Source of the DNA: Leptospira selangorensis
Lineage (GTDB): Bacteria > Spirochaetota > Leptospiria > Leptospirales > Leptospiraceae
Direction: 5' to 3'
Length of the DNA: 64,000 bases
Assembly (NCBI RefSeq): GCF_004769405.1
Contig: NZ_RQES01000005.1
Coordinates: 62,001 to 126,000, forward strand
A program made the position numbers and the translations under genes. The stretch's first letter is position 1, and each line of letters opens with the position of its first letter. Shown one piece after another: positions 31,178-40,524 of this stretch. Under the pieces are notes generated by a model. It saw nothing but the letters and a program-made list of their open reading frames with translations. It was not told the DNA's origin and searched no databases.

Positions 31178-31372
31178 AGCAATACAATAAAATTCAAGAC
31201 TCGAACGGTCGAACTGGTAAGCGAAAATAGCAACCCATAGGGAGCGTAAGTTTTCGCGACCGAAGCACAGGATGTGCTGAGGCCAGTGAGACACGCCGCG
31301 GAACTAAGTTTTGCAGGATGCGAAACTGTGAAGCGGGCGAGTCTCACTAGGCAAAAGTAAACTGCGTAGAGG
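31178..31372. other. Hairpin-rich insert between the tRNA-Leu repeats
   Basis: A stretch of 195 bases with no credible coding frame. Several perfect or near-perfect hairpins are visible. CGGTC and GCGAAAA at 31206-31227 pair with TTTTCGC and GACCG at 31251-31262. GCAC-AGGAT-GTGC lies at 31265-31277. GTTTTGC-AGGAT-GCGAAAC lies within 31307-31326. GCC-AGTGAGAC near 31282-31292 faces GTCTCACTAGGC near 31341-31352. Two stems share the loop AGGAT. It could be a small mobile or repeated element or a structured RNA; I do not recognise it. Confidence 0.5.
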
Positions 31373-31396
31373 CGAGTCCCTTCTTCGGCAAAATCA
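31373..31396 (+). repeat. 24-bp direct repeat, copy 2 (att-like duplicate of tRNA-Leu 3' end)
   Basis: Identical to 31154-31177. It has no matching 5' tRNA half within the preceding sequence, so it is not a second tRNA. Its last 3 bases overlap the stop of the RND permease gene on the opposite strand (31394). Confidence 0.75.
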
Positions 31397-34300
31397 CCCT
31401 CTTCTTTCAGAAAACCAAAAATAAAACGCAGGAACGACGAACCTACTTAGCACAGTCGCCGCAATCTCTCCGAAAATTAAAGACACTGCCAAGCCTTGAA
31501 AAATCGGATCGAATAACATTACGGAAGATCCAACTATCACCGCCGCTGCAGTCAAAAACATAGGTCTAAAGCGAACCACTCCCGCATCTAAGACCGCTCT
31601 TTTTAAATCCTTTCCCGATTGGATCTCAGCCTGAATAAAATCGACTAAGATAATTGAGTTCCGAACTATAATCCCAGCACCGGCAATAAATCCGATCATA
31701 GAAGTCGCAGTAAAATAAGCACCAGAGATCAAATGTCCCGGGATAATCCCGATAAGAGAAATCGGTATCGGCGCCATTATTATAATTGGAAGTTTATAAT
31801 CCTGGAACCAGCCGAGCACCAAAACATAAATTAAGATCATCACAACCGCAAACGCTCCACCTAGATCACGAAAGACTTCGTACGTTATAAACCATTCTCC
31901 GTCCCATTTTATAACCGGATGTTTTGTATTCCAAGGCACCTCGGAAGTGTAAATCGGATATTGGATTTTAGGGCTGAGAGAAAGAATTCCGTAAACCGGC
32001 GCTTCTTCTTTTCCTGAAAATTCAGCCGTCACATATTCCAAAGGTTTTAGATTTTTTCGATGAAGTACTTTTGAAGAAATTTTTTCTCCTTCTCCAACTA
32101 AATTTTTAGGAGAAACAGATCCGGAAAATTGAGAAGATAGATCCCAACTGGAGAATGGAGAATGTGAAGATCTGAATTCGTTTGGAACAGACAAATCAAC
32201 TGAAATATCCTCTGAATGTTCCGATTCGGATAAAATGAACACAGGAGTTTCTCCGAAAAACAATCCTGCATTTTTTGCCATTACGGAAGAAGGAATTCCA
32301 ACAAGTCCTCCTTTATCAAACTTGAAAGGGTATTTTATCTTAGGCCTGACTTCGGAAAGACTGGAATCTAGATCTACAATTCCTTCTTGGGCTTCTGTGA
32401 TAGAACGGATCTCTCGAGCAACTTTGATCCTTTCCTCCTCGGTCGGCCCGTATATTTCTATGACTAAGGTAGAAAGTACCGGAGGCCCAGGCGGAATTTC
32501 CAGTACCTTGCTAAGTACAGAATTTTCCTTATTATATTTTTCTAAAATAGGGCGAATAGTTTCTATAATTTCGTGACTCTTTTTCTTTCTAGAATCTTTG
32601 TCTTTTAAAACGATATGAAGATCCGATTTCCATTCCTCTCTTCGCAAAAATGTATGTTTTACCATTCCGGAAAAGGAGAAGGGTGCGGGCTCCCCTGCAA
32701 AGATTTGGACCTTCTCTATATTTTCTTCCTTAAGGATCGATTTTGCAAGTTCCGAACTTAATTCTACCGTTTTAGAAAGAGGGGTTCTTGGATCAAAATC
32801 TAATATGATTTGGAATTCGTCCTTATCATCAAAAGGTAACATCTTAACTTTCACCGTTTTAAATGCCACCAGGGAAACTGAAATACCAAATAACGCAATG
32901 ATCAGAACGATCATTTTTATCAGGTTTAATTTAGATTCTAAAAGCCATCCTGCAACCTTTAGGTAGATCGTATCTAAGCGTGAAATTTTCGGTTTTGTTG
33001 TTCCCCCGATATGTTTTTTCAAAATCCTTAGACTGATCCAGGGAATGACCGAAAAAGCTACGAATAAGGAAAGAAGCATCGCAAGACTAGCTCCGACTGG
33101 GATCGGCTTCATATAAGGTCCCATCAAACCCCGTACGAAGGCCATAGGCAATATTGCAGCAATTACTGTAAAGGTAGCCAATATGGTCGGATTTCCTACT
33201 TCAGAAACTGCATCTAAGATGGACCTGATCTTTCCTTTATTTCCAGGAAACGCAAGATGCCTTTCTATATTTTCGACCACAACGATTGCATCGTCTACGA
33301 GTATACCTATCGAAAAAATTAAGGCGAATAAGGTAACACGATTTAGAGTATAATCTAGAAAATAATAAATTGCTAATGTAAGAGCTAAGGTAACCGGTAT
33401 CGCTACGAATACTACGAAAGAAGCTCGTATCCCCATCCATAAAGCTATCAAAACAGAAACGGAAATAGTTGCTATAAGAAGATGTTCAATCAGTTCCTTA
33501 GATTTTATCCCTGCAGTTCTGCCGTAATCACGTATTATGCTTAGTTTTATTCCGGTCGGAAGATCTTTTCTAAATTCATCTGCGCGTTCTCGGATGATTT
33601 GTGCTAATTCTTCTACGTTCGTTCCTTTTCTTTTGGAGAATACGATCGTGACAGCGTTTTCTCCGATATCAGGATTTTCTTTTTGAAAGAAGAAGGATTG
33701 TCTGCTTCTTTCTTGAGGTCCCTCGTATACCTGAGCTATATCCCCTAATTTAACAACTCTTCCCCAACTTTGTTTGATCGGGATTTTTTTGAGATCTTCC
33801 ATAGTTCGGATCGAAGAACCGATCTCTATATCATATACGTTTTTTGTTCCCCAGTTTTTTCCTGCCGGAAAATCGGAAGAGTTTGCCTTAAGACTTTCTG
33901 CTAGTTGTATAAAATCCACACCAAATTCTTTCATTCGTTGTGGGTTCGCGATCACCCTGACTGATCTTTTTCTTCCACCTAATAATTCCACCTTGGAAAG
34001 ATCAGGGGTAGAAGATAGCTCTCTTGCTAAAGGAGAAATCAAACTACGAAGAGAATAATCATCCGTTTCTGCCGAACTAAAAGTAAGAGCTAAAAAAGGA
34101 ACATCATCAATCGTATAAGAATTTACTGATGGATCGGAAGTATTCGAAGGAAGTTGATTTTTAATTTCTAAAATTTTATGGTGTATCTTAACCAAAGAAG
34201 GCTCTAAGGGTTCTCCTACCTTAAAGCGAACAGTAATCAATGATTGATGATCTCTAGTTGCAGAATAAACATATTCCACTCCTTCCAGCCCCCATACGGA

Positions 34301-34549
34301 TCTTTCCACCGGCTCGGTAATTTTTCTTTCCATCTCATTCGCTGAGTATTGAGGAGAAAAAAATGAAATATCCACCATAGGAACTGAAATCTGCGGTTCT
34401 TCTTCCTTCGGGGTTAGATATACCGACAAAATTCCTGCAAGGATACTCACTACCGCAAAGATAGGAGTCAGTTTGGAACTGATAAATTTGCCTGCTAGTA
34501 TTCCTGCGAAACCTTCCGACTGGGTTTGTTTATTATTTTCGTTCATCAT
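31394..34549 (-). CDS. RND-family efflux permease
   Basis: A 1051-residue inner-membrane pump with the two-fold RND layout: TM1, a large periplasmic loop, TM2-6, TM7, a second loop and TM8-12. In TM4 the proton-relay pair is present as ILVDDAIVVVENIERH, as in the hydrophobe/amphiphile branch. In TM10 the usual Lys is Arg (GIIVRNSIILVDF). The heavy-metal signature of CusA/CzcA is absent. No periplasmic adaptor gene accompanies it. It overlaps the TolC-like gene by 17 bases, and the operon lies under putative CsoR-family operators. Substrate unknown; the regulator type hints at sulfur species or metal stress. Confidence 0.92.
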   Translation of the reverse strand: MMNENNKQTQSEGFAGILAGKFISSKLTPIFAVVSILAGILSVYLTPKEEEPQISVPMVDISFFSPQYSANEMERKITEPVERSVWGLEGVEYVYSATRDHQSLITVRFKVGEPLEPSLVKIHHKILEIKNQLPSNTSDPSVNSYTIDDVPFLALTFSSAETDDYSLRSLISPLARELSSTPDLSKVELLGGRKRSVRVIANPQRMKEFGVDFIQLAESLKANSSDFPAGKNWGTKNVYDIEIGSSIRTMEDLKKIPIKQSWGRVVKLGDIAQVYEGPQERSRQSFFFQKENPDIGENAVTIVFSKRKGTNVEELAQIIRERADEFRKDLPTGIKLSIIRDYGRTAGIKSKELIEHLLIATISVSVLIALWMGIRASFVVFVAIPVTLALTLAIYYFLDYTLNRVTLFALIFSIGILVDDAIVVVENIERHLAFPGNKGKIRSILDAVSEVGNPTILATFTVIAAILPMAFVRGLMGPYMKPIPVGASLAMLLSLFVAFSVIPWISLRILKKHIGGTTKPKISRLDTIYLKVAGWLLESKLNLIKMIVLIIALFGISVSLVAFKTVKVKMLPFDDKDEFQIILDFDPRTPLSKTVELSSELAKSILKEENIEKVQIFAGEPAPFSFSGMVKHTFLRREEWKSDLHIVLKDKDSRKKKSHEIIETIRPILEKYNKENSVLSKVLEIPPGPPVLSTLVIEIYGPTEEERIKVAREIRSITEAQEGIVDLDSSLSEVRPKIKYPFKFDKGGLVGIPSSVMAKNAGLFFGETPVFILSESEHSEDISVDLSVPNEFRSSHSPFSSWDLSSQFSGSVSPKNLVGEGEKISSKVLHRKNLKPLEYVTAEFSGKEEAPVYGILSLSPKIQYPIYTSEVPWNTKHPVIKWDGEWFITYEVFRDLGGAFAVVMILIYVLVLGWFQDYKLPIIIMAPIPISLIGIIPGHLISGAYFTATSMIGFIAGAGIIVRNSIILVDFIQAEIQSGKDLKRAVLDAGVVRFRPMFLTAAAVIVGSSVMLFDPIFQGLAVSLIFGEIAATVLSRFVVPAFYFWFSERRG

Positions 34550-35960
34550 TTTCCTCAGAATAAAGGATGAGTTGAGCTCTCGTTCTTAAATATTCCAAAT
34601 CCATAAACTCTTTCCTGGACAAAGCGTCGGAAGTTCTTGAAAAACTTTCAGCCAAACTAGAGGCGGGAATATTTCCTCTTTTGAATAATGTTTGGGAAAG
34701 AAGAAGTTGTTCATATTGTATCCGATAGGCTTGTTCGGAATCTTTTCTATTTTCAGACAATACTCTTTCCTTTTCTAAAAGGATCTTAAACTCTGAGTTT
34801 TCTTTTAATCTTGCTTCTTTCGCTTTGGTTTCTGCCGCTTCAGCCTGGATCATTGCTTCTTTTTTGGAGCCTAGATCAGTAGGATTAAGAAGATTCATCT
34901 GCAGGAAAACTCCCGCATTATAAGAATTTGCAAAGTTCCTATCACCGTTATATCCGTACGCTTCTGCATAAACTCCTACCTTAGGCAGAAATTTAGAATT
35001 CTCCATTGTTACTTTTTGTTTTGATATATTTGAATGAGATTCCAGAATTTTGGAAATCGCAGTACGTCTCTCAGACTCGGAAGATGGTAATGGCAAAACC
35101 TCTTCGTAAAAATGTAAGGAAGAAGTCTCAGCCGGTGTAAAATTTTCGAGCGAACCTCCCGAAAGTATCCTAATCGATTCTAAGGATTCCTTTCTATATA
35201 GTTCCTTTTCCTTTATCTCCGAAGACACTCTCAGTTGAACGGATCTTAAAGCGAGAGAACCGGAATGACCGATCGGGTTTCCGGCAGTATCCAATCGATA
35301 CGAGTTCACGAAAAAATCCAATTGGCGGAGGATTTTTTCCCTTTCCTTAACTCCGCCTGAAAACACTAAAGAAGAATGGAACGCTACAGCAGTTTGAATA
35401 TATAAAGTTTTTCTAAAATATTCTGATTCGAGAACATAAGATTGAAGTTCTTTATCTTTAATTTCCTTAAAAGCTTTTCCGGAACCTCCTTCGTATACCG
35501 GAAATTCCAGGCCCAAAGTTCCTCTGGAATACATATTAGTACCCGGATGATTCAAAGTATCTTTCGCAAAAATATTGGCTGAATTCGGATTTATGTTTTG
35601 ATAGAGCTGGTTATTCGAATCTAGAAAATTGGAAAGATTAGATCGATTGCTCGCAGTCGAAAAATCTGATTGAGTAGCTGATCTTTGTCCTAGTTTTCCG
35701 GTAAAATTTAAGATAGGATCGTTCGTTTGATAAGTGCGAACATCGGTATACAATTTGGGAAACCAATGCAAACCCGCTCTATTGCTTGCGGATTTCGCAG
35801 CTTCTATTTCCAAACTTTTAGTTTGTAAAGAAGGAGAATTCCTAGCTACCTTCTCCCATACGGAAGAGAAATCCATACTAGAATCGGAGGCTTTGACGGA
35901 AAGAGGTATTATGAAGAATACCCCGCCGAGTATCAGCGATAAAGCGGATCTAGATTGCAT
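34533..35960 (-). CDS. TolC-like outer membrane efflux protein
   Basis: A 475-residue outer membrane factor. A signal peptide (SLILGGVFFIIPLSVKA) precedes long amphipathic helices rich in Glu, Lys, Ser and Ala with the two-fold repeated OEP pattern. Examples are SSVWEKVARNSPSLQTKSLEIEAAKSASN cut short here (residues about 30-58) and AAETKAKEARLKENSEF near the C-terminal repeat. It lies 5 bases after the DUF2892 gene and overlaps the RND gene, so the three are cotranslated. It supplies the exit duct for the pump. Confidence 0.9.
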   Translation of the reverse strand: MQSRSALSLILGGVFFIIPLSVKASDSSMDFSSVWEKVARNSPSLQTKSLEIEAAKSASNRAGLHWFPKLYTDVRTYQTNDPILNFTGKLGQRSATQSDFSTASNRSNLSNFLDSNNQLYQNINPNSANIFAKDTLNHPGTNMYSRGTLGLEFPVYEGGSGKAFKEIKDKELQSYVLESEYFRKTLYIQTAVAFHSSLVFSGGVKEREKILRQLDFFVNSYRLDTAGNPIGHSGSLALRSVQLRVSSEIKEKELYRKESLESIRILSGGSLENFTPAETSSLHFYEEVLPLPSSESERRTAISKILESHSNISKQKVTMENSKFLPKVGVYAEAYGYNGDRNFANSYNAGVFLQMNLLNPTDLGSKKEAMIQAEAAETKAKEARLKENSEFKILLEKERVLSENRKDSEQAYRIQYEQLLLSQTLFKRGNIPASSLAESFSRTSDALSRKEFMDLEYLRTRAQLILYSEENDERK

Positions 35961-35965
35961 CGGAT

Positions 35966-36196
35966 TTACCTATCTGATCCACATTTTTTAGGAACGCCTA
36001 ATCGAGTAAGAATCCACCCCATTGGACAAAATCCAGCTAGAGAAAATAGGATCATATTTATCCCGACCAATAGGTTCAAAACAAGCCCCCAATGACTGAA
36101 ATAATTAGCGATCAGCAAACCTATTAAAGAGAACGATCCTGCAATCAGGAATAAAACCCTTTCCAAATACCAGCTTTGATTGTTCGTATTCTCCAT
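35966..36196 (-). CDS. DUF2892 (YgaP-like) small membrane protein
   Basis: A 76-residue protein with two membrane helices (VLFLIAGSFSLIGLLIANYF and LVLNLLVGINMILFSLAGF) and a tail with CPMG and a C-terminal KKCG. This is the membrane part of YgaP without the rhodanese domain. I chose ATG 36194-36196 because a GGGGGG ribosome site lies 8 bases upstream; the longer frame to 36259 would run through two operators. DUF2892 proteins often sit in operons handling sulfide or persulfide, which fits the regulator upstream. Confidence 0.85.
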   Translation of the reverse strand: MENTNNQSWYLERVLFLIAGSFSLIGLLIANYFSHWGLVLNLLVGINMILFSLAGFCPMGWILTRLGVPKKCGSDR

Positions 36197-36200
36197 ATTA

Positions 36201-36218
36201 TATACCCCCCTAGGTATA
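36201..36218. promoter_or_regulatory. CsoR/CstR-type operator 1 (over the DUF2892 ribosome site)
   Basis: TATACCCCCCTAGGTATA contains ATACC and GGTAT separated by six bases. It lies directly before the DUF2892 start and covers its ribosome site. GC-centred ATACC/GGTAT palindromes are the known form of CsoR-family operators. Two further copies with the same spacing lie at 36227-36246 and 36611-36626. Confidence 0.7.
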
Positions 36219-36226
36219 TAATATCC

Positions 36227-36246
36227 ATATACCCGTAGGGGTATAT
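36227..36246. promoter_or_regulatory. CsoR/CstR-type operator 2
   Basis: ATATACCCGTAGGGGTATAT: perfect 8-base arms ATATACCC/GGGTATAT around GTAG. The core again is ATACC-N6-GGTAT. It lies 8 bases from operator 1, upstream of the efflux operon, and probably overlaps its promoter. Confidence 0.75.
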
Positions 36247-36338
36247 AATTGGTCAACAAAAATTCTATGCTAAATGAATTTAGGCGTCCGAAGAATAGTT
36301 TCGAACGCTATAGTAGGAAAATGGTTAAAAAGAGGAGA

Positions 36339-36605
36339 TTAGAGAGAGAACGCTGCTTTAATTGCTTTTTTCAGATTTTTTTGGATAGAAGCGGAGGATT
36401 TTTTTTCTGAAAAACATCTATCCATATACTCTTGGACATACGCTTCTCCAAATTTTTTAAGAGCCTGGCTAGAAGCTTTGAGTAGAATTAAGGTTTTTTC
36501 ACAATCTTCGTCCTTATTATGCAAACTCTTTTCGAGTGCGTCCAATTGGCCTTTAATCCTGTGCAGTCTATGAGTAAGTTGTTTTCTTATTTCATCTAAT
36601 TCCAT
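36339..36605 (-). CDS. CsoR/FrmR-family repressor with a Cys-Tyr-Cys (CstR-like) site
   Basis: An 88-residue all-helical repressor of the DUF156 family (HRLHRIKGQLDALEKSL at the N-terminus). In copper-sensing CsoR the ligands are Cys36-His61-Cys65. Here the aligned residues are Cys35, Tyr60 and Cys64, so the His is lost. Two Cys without the His is the pattern of CstR, which senses persulfides by forming inter-subunit Cys-Cys links. The gene has an operator over its own ribosome site and is followed after 142 bases by the DUF2892-TolC-RND operon with two more operators. A persulfide or sulfite response is inference. Confidence 0.9.
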   Translation of the reverse strand: MELDEIRKQLTHRLHRIKGQLDALEKSLHNKDEDCEKTLILLKASSQALKKFGEAYVQEYMDRCFSEKKSSASIQKNLKKAIKAAFSL

Positions 36606-36610
36606 AACGT

Positions 36611-36626
36611 ATACCCTGTATGGTAT
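36611..36626. promoter_or_regulatory. CsoR/CstR-type operator 3 (autoregulatory)
   Basis: ATACC (36611-36615) and GGTAT (36622-36626) separated by six bases, only 6 bases upstream of the repressor ATG and covering its AGGG ribosome site. The same arms and spacing as the two operators at the efflux operon point to autoregulation. Confidence 0.7.
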
Positions 36627-36727
36627 GTCCAGATGTCAAGGATTAACCCATAACCTTTCTTTAATCCGTACATTCTAATAATAAAAAAGAATGGATTACA
36701 CATCCAATCAATAGATCTTTTATCTAA

Positions 36728-37444
36728 ATGAAAAATGTTCTAAACCTTTGTTTTGTATTCTTAATTTCCTGTGTAGGTTCTGCTCAAAGAATGCAACAGG
36801 TTTATATTGATCATCCGGACATTAACAAAGCCTGTCTCCAATTCCTAACATCTGAAAAATCTGCTTCCGGCGAAAATGAAAAAATCATGTTGGATACTTT
36901 ATATAAAATATCCGAACACAATATCCGAGAAACCTATCTAACAGGCCAGATCGTTTATGTTCCGGAAGCAGGAGAAGGAAAACATCTCCACCTAAACAAA
37001 GATGGAAAGTTAGAATACTACAGGATCAAATACGAAACCTTACATGCAAAAGAAGGAACAGAATTCTTTTGTGCAGAACGACTTCGTTTGGATCTGGAGA
37101 AAAAATTCCAGTCAACATCTGCAAAATTGAGAAAAAATCCACTGGATCTAAAAGCGAGACAAGAACTCGAAGCAAATCTGGAATCATATCTTAAATTTTC
37201 CAATGCAGTCCAGGGGAAGTCACAGGTTGTAAGGAATTTTTTATTCTTCTCCCTTGGAAAATATATGAAAGGGGACCAAGGTCTTCCTATCTCTCCTTGT
37301 GAATTCACTCAGAAAATATTGAATCCAATTACAATCGCTACTTCGGATTTAACCGATCCAGATTCTAAACTTTCTTGGGCAGCCAATATACAAATTTTTA
37401 CGGCTTATGAGTTAGGATTTACAATGGCAGGTTATTGTAAGTAA
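36728..37444 (+). CDS. Putative lipoprotein of unknown function
   Basis: A 238-residue protein with a short signal ending in FLISC (Cys15), a plausible lipobox. The mature part is hydrophilic and mostly helical, with several Cys (KACLQFL, FFCAERL, PCEFTQK and a near-terminal YCK) that may form disulfides outside the cytoplasm. I do not recognise the family. It diverges from the CsoR-like gene across 122 bases and has no close downstream partner. Confidence 0.7.
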   Translation: MKNVLNLCFVFLISCVGSAQRMQQVYIDHPDINKACLQFLTSEKSASGENEKIMLDTLYKISEHNIRETYLTGQIVYVPEAGEGKHLHLNKDGKLEYYRIKYETLHAKEGTEFFCAERLRLDLEKKFQSTSAKLRKNPLDLKARQELEANLESYLKFSNAVQGKSQVVRNFLFFSLGKYMKGDQGLPISPCEFTQKILNPITIATSDLTDPDSKLSWAANIQIFTAYELGFTMAGYCK

Positions 37445-37565
37445 ATACTCGACTAACTCTGTTTATCTGTTTTGAGATAAAACAATTTCGAATTCTGTCG
37501 ATTCTTCTTGACCTTGCATGATCCAATGCAATAATCTTGGCCCGACAATTTAAGCGGAGAAGTTT

Positions 37566-39179
37566 ATGCGTTCCACGATGATGGATTATCCATTGGTTTT
37601 GCCTTCCATTCTAAAAAGAGCAAAAGAGGTTCATCCTCATAAAGAAATCGTAACCAAATGGCATGATAATTCCATCCAAAGGATCACGTACGGAGAATTT
37701 TACAAAAGAACGATCCGCTTGATGAGTGCTTTAAGAAAAGCAGGCGTAAAACCTGGAGAAGCAATCGCAACTTTCTGCCTAAATCATTCCGTTCACTTAG
37801 AATTATATTTCGCGATCCCAAGTATTCGTGCGGTTCTTCATACAATCAATATTCGATTATTTCCTGAACAACTTACATATATCATCAACGAAGCTAAGGA
37901 CAAATTTATATTTGTTGATAAATCCTTAGCCCCTGCGATTGAAAAAAATTTAAGTCAGATCCACGGCGTACAAAAGTTTATCATTATTGATGATAAAGAT
38001 AATGTTCCATTTCCAAATCTTCCTAATGCAATCTCTTACGAGGATTTCTTGAAAACAGGAGATGAAGTAGAAAATTTCGAACCTATAGATGAATTTGAAG
38101 CGGCAGGAATTTGTTACACTTCCGGAACAACCGGAAACCCGAAAGGGGTAGTGTATTCTCACAGATCTACTTATTTACATTCTATGTCCATCTGTATGGG
38201 AGATGCATTGTGTATTAGAGAATCTGAAACTGTTCTTCCGGTAGTTCCAATGTTTCATGTTAATTCTTGGGGAATTCCTTTCGCTTCGGTGATGACCGGA
38301 TGTAAATTGGTATTTCCTGGAAAACATCTTTTGGGTGCTTCTCTCGCGGAACTATTAGAATCGGAAGAGGTTACTCTAACTGCAGGAGTTCCAACGGTTT
38401 GGAATGTTCTCTACCAACACTTAAAGAAAACCAAATATAATCTTAAACTTCACACTATGGTAGTAGGCGGTTCTGCGGCTCCTCGAGGTTTGATCGAAGG
38501 TTTCGAAAAAGACTTCGGGATCTCCATTCTTCACGCTTGGGGAATGACCGAAACTTCTCCAGTAGGAACCGTATCTCATCTTCGAGGTTTTATGAAAAAC
38601 TTGGATGATAATAAAAGATATTCTTATAGAGCTAAACAAGGTGTACCTGTACCGGGTGTAGAGATCAGAGCGATCGACGATAATGGCAAAGACGTTCCTA
38701 AGGATGGAAAAACTCCTGGAGAACTTTTAGTGAGAGGGCCTTGGATCGCAGCTTCTTATAAAAGTGGAGAATCTTCCGAATCTTTTACCTCCGATGGTTG
38801 GTTCCGGACCGGAGATGTTGTAGTCCTAGATGAATATGGTTACATGCAGATCACAGATCGTAAGAAAGACCTGATCAAGACTAGAGGGGAATGGATCTCT
38901 TCTGTCGATATGGAAAATCTTGTCATGGCAGATCCTGATGTTTTAGAAGCTGCAGTTGTAGGAAGAAAGGATCCTGTCAGAGACGAGGCACCGGTTATAT
39001 TCGTAGTTCCTGTAGAAGGTAAAGAAGTGGATCCTAAAAAGATCCATGATAGACTCAAAGACAATTTTGCTCATTGGCAATTGCCTAAGCTAGATGATAT
39101 TCGGTCGGTTTCTGCGATACCAAAAACCAGTGTTGGTAAGTTCGATAAGAAAATTCTAAGAAAAGAATTAGAAGAATAG
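37566..39179 (+). CDS. Acyl-CoA synthetase (AMP-forming fatty acid-CoA ligase)
   Basis: A 537-residue adenylate-forming enzyme. The AMP-binding P-loop [16 protein letters not shown], the A5 motif [13 protein letters not shown] [12 protein letters not shown], the A7 [10 protein letters not shown], the hinge [15 protein letters not shown] and the catalytic Lys in [10 protein letters not shown] are all present. The size and motif variants ([11 protein letters not shown]) fit the medium/long-chain AlkK-like branch that activates fatty acids for beta-oxidation, the main carbon route in leptospires. A GGAGA ribosome site precedes ATG 37566; a second Met follows four codons later. Confidence 0.93.
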   Translation: MRSTMMDYPLVLPSILKRAKEVHPHKEIVTKWHDNSIQRITYGEFYKRTIRLMSALRKAGVKPGEAIATFCLNHSVHLELYFAIPSIRAVLHTINIRLFPEQLTYIINEAKDKFIFVDKSLAPAIEKNLSQIHGVQKFIIIDDKDNVPFPNLPNAISYEDFLKTGDEVENFEPIDEFEAAGICYTSGTTGNPKGVVYSHRSTYLHSMSICMGDALCIRESETVLPVVPMFHVNSWGIPFASVMTGCKLVFPGKHLLGASLAELLESEEVTLTAGVPTVWNVLYQHLKKTKYNLKLHTMVVGGSAAPRGLIEGFEKDFGISILHAWGMTETSPVGTVSHLRGFMKNLDDNKRYSYRAKQGVPVPGVEIRAIDDNGKDVPKDGKTPGELLVRGPWIAASYKSGESSESFTSDGWFRTGDVVVLDEYGYMQITDRKKDLIKTRGEWISSVDMENLVMADPDVLEAAVVGRKDPVRDEAPVIFVVPVEGKEVDPKKIHDRLKDNFAHWQLPKLDDIRSVSAIPKTSVGKFDKKILRKELEE

Positions 39180-39210
39180 ACCTCTAATATTCGCATCCAA
39201 TTCTAGGAGA

Positions 39211-40404
39211 GTGAGTAAATCTAACGGCACTTTAATCCTAATACTTGGGGCATTGACTGCAATTGCACCTTTCTCGATCGATATGTACCTTCCTGGTATG
39301 AATGAGATCGCAAAAGATCTTGGGACTCCGATCTCAGACGTGCAACTAACGTTAACTAGTTTCTTTTTCGGAATTTCTTTCGGGCAATTATTTTATGGAC
39401 CTATTGTAGATCGTTTTGGTCGCAAGATTCCCTTACTCGTAGGTCTTACACTTTATATTATAAGTTCTTTAGCCTGTGGATTTTCAAATTCGGTTAATGC
39501 ATTAATATTCTTCCGCTTTTTACAATCTTTGGGAGCTTGCGCCGGAATGGTAATCCCAAGAGCAGTTGTAAGAGATGTGTTCTCTCCTCATGAAGGTGCT
39601 AAAGTTTTTTCTCAGATCATATTAGTAATGGGAATCGCACCGATTTTAGCTCCTACGGTAGGAGGACTTCTTCTTCAATTCGCAAGCTGGAACTGGATCT
39701 TTTTTACTTTAACTGGTATTTCTACTTTAATGCTTTTTGGATCTCTATTAACTTTCCAAGACAGCAAAGGAGCTGACTCTTCTATTTCTCTTAAGATTGC
39801 TCCAGTGATCAAAGAATATATCGAAGTATTTTCCAATCCGATCTTCAAAACATATGTACTTAGTTCCGGATTTTCCGCGGCGGTGATGTTTGCTTATATA
39901 GCAGGTTCTCCATTTGTGTTTATGGTTCTGAATGGACTCTCTCAAACTGATTATAGTTATCTTTTCGGATTTAACGCTTTCGGTCTGATCCTTTCTAGTC
40001 AGATCAATCGGATCCTTCTCAAAAAATTCGAGGCGGCAACCATTGTAAAGTATGTAGGATATTCTTATCTGATACTCTGTTCCTTACTCGTTATCTTTCA
40101 AATTCTAGGTTTAGGATTTATTCCTATGCTTGTTTTAATCTTCTTCTTGGTGAGTGCGTTCGGGCTGATTGTTCCAAATGCTTCTGCACTTGCGATGGCT
40201 CCTTTTTCCAAAAATGCAGGAAGCGCATCCGCTTTGATGGGAGCATTACAAATGGTATTCGGTGCGGTTTCTACTGCGGCAGTTAGCCTTCTTCATGACG
40301 GAAGCGCTTATCCAATGATCACGGTTATGTCCATGTCAGGTGTAATGTCTTTGGCTTGTTTGTTCTTTTTAGGAAAGACACATAATAGGATTAAAGAATC
40401 TTAA
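39211..40404 (+). CDS. MFS drug transporter of the Bcr/CflA type
   Basis: A 397-residue, 12-helix major facilitator. The family opening GALTAIAPFSIDMYLPGMNEIAKDL and the loop motif GPIVDRFGRKIPLLVGL identify the Bcr/CflA drug-export branch. Motif C-like AGMVIPRAVVRD follows in helix 5. The only sensible start is GTG 39211: the frame has a stop just upstream, and later Met codons would cut the first helix. An AGGAGA touches the GTG, which is too close for a normal ribosome site, so translation may be weak. It follows the acyl-CoA ligase by 31 bases. Confidence 0.92.
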   Translation: MSKSNGTLILILGALTAIAPFSIDMYLPGMNEIAKDLGTPISDVQLTLTSFFFGISFGQLFYGPIVDRFGRKIPLLVGLTLYIISSLACGFSNSVNALIFFRFLQSLGACAGMVIPRAVVRDVFSPHEGAKVFSQIILVMGIAPILAPTVGGLLLQFASWNWIFFTLTGISTLMLFGSLLTFQDSKGADSSISLKIAPVIKEYIEVFSNPIFKTYVLSSGFSAAVMFAYIAGSPFVFMVLNGLSQTDYSYLFGFNAFGLILSSQINRILLKKFEAATIVKYVGYSYLILCSLLVIFQILGLGFIPMLVLIFFLVSAFGLIVPNASALAMAPFSKNAGSASALMGALQMVFGAVSTAAVSLLHDGSAYPMITVMSMSGVMSLACLFFLGKTHNRIKES

Positions 40405-40438
40405 TATTCTTTGCGGAAGCTAAGAAGAAGGAATGAAG

Positions 40439-40456
40439 GACCCGAGAATTCGGGTC
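40439..40456 (+). terminator. Possible terminator after the MFS gene
   Basis: A perfect 7-bp stem, GACCCGA and TCGGGTC around GAAT, lies 35 bases past the MFS stop. The bases after it (TTATCAAAG) are only mildly T-rich, so termination strength is uncertain. Confidence 0.5.
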
Positions 40457-40524
40457 TTATCAAAGATCTATTTTTTGTCTAATTGCGGTTATATCGCCCT
40501 TCACTAATGAGCACAACTTTTGAG

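Noticed and set aside
36197..36259. Longer start of the DUF2892 gene at 36259
   Set aside because: The extra codons are made of the two palindromic operators.
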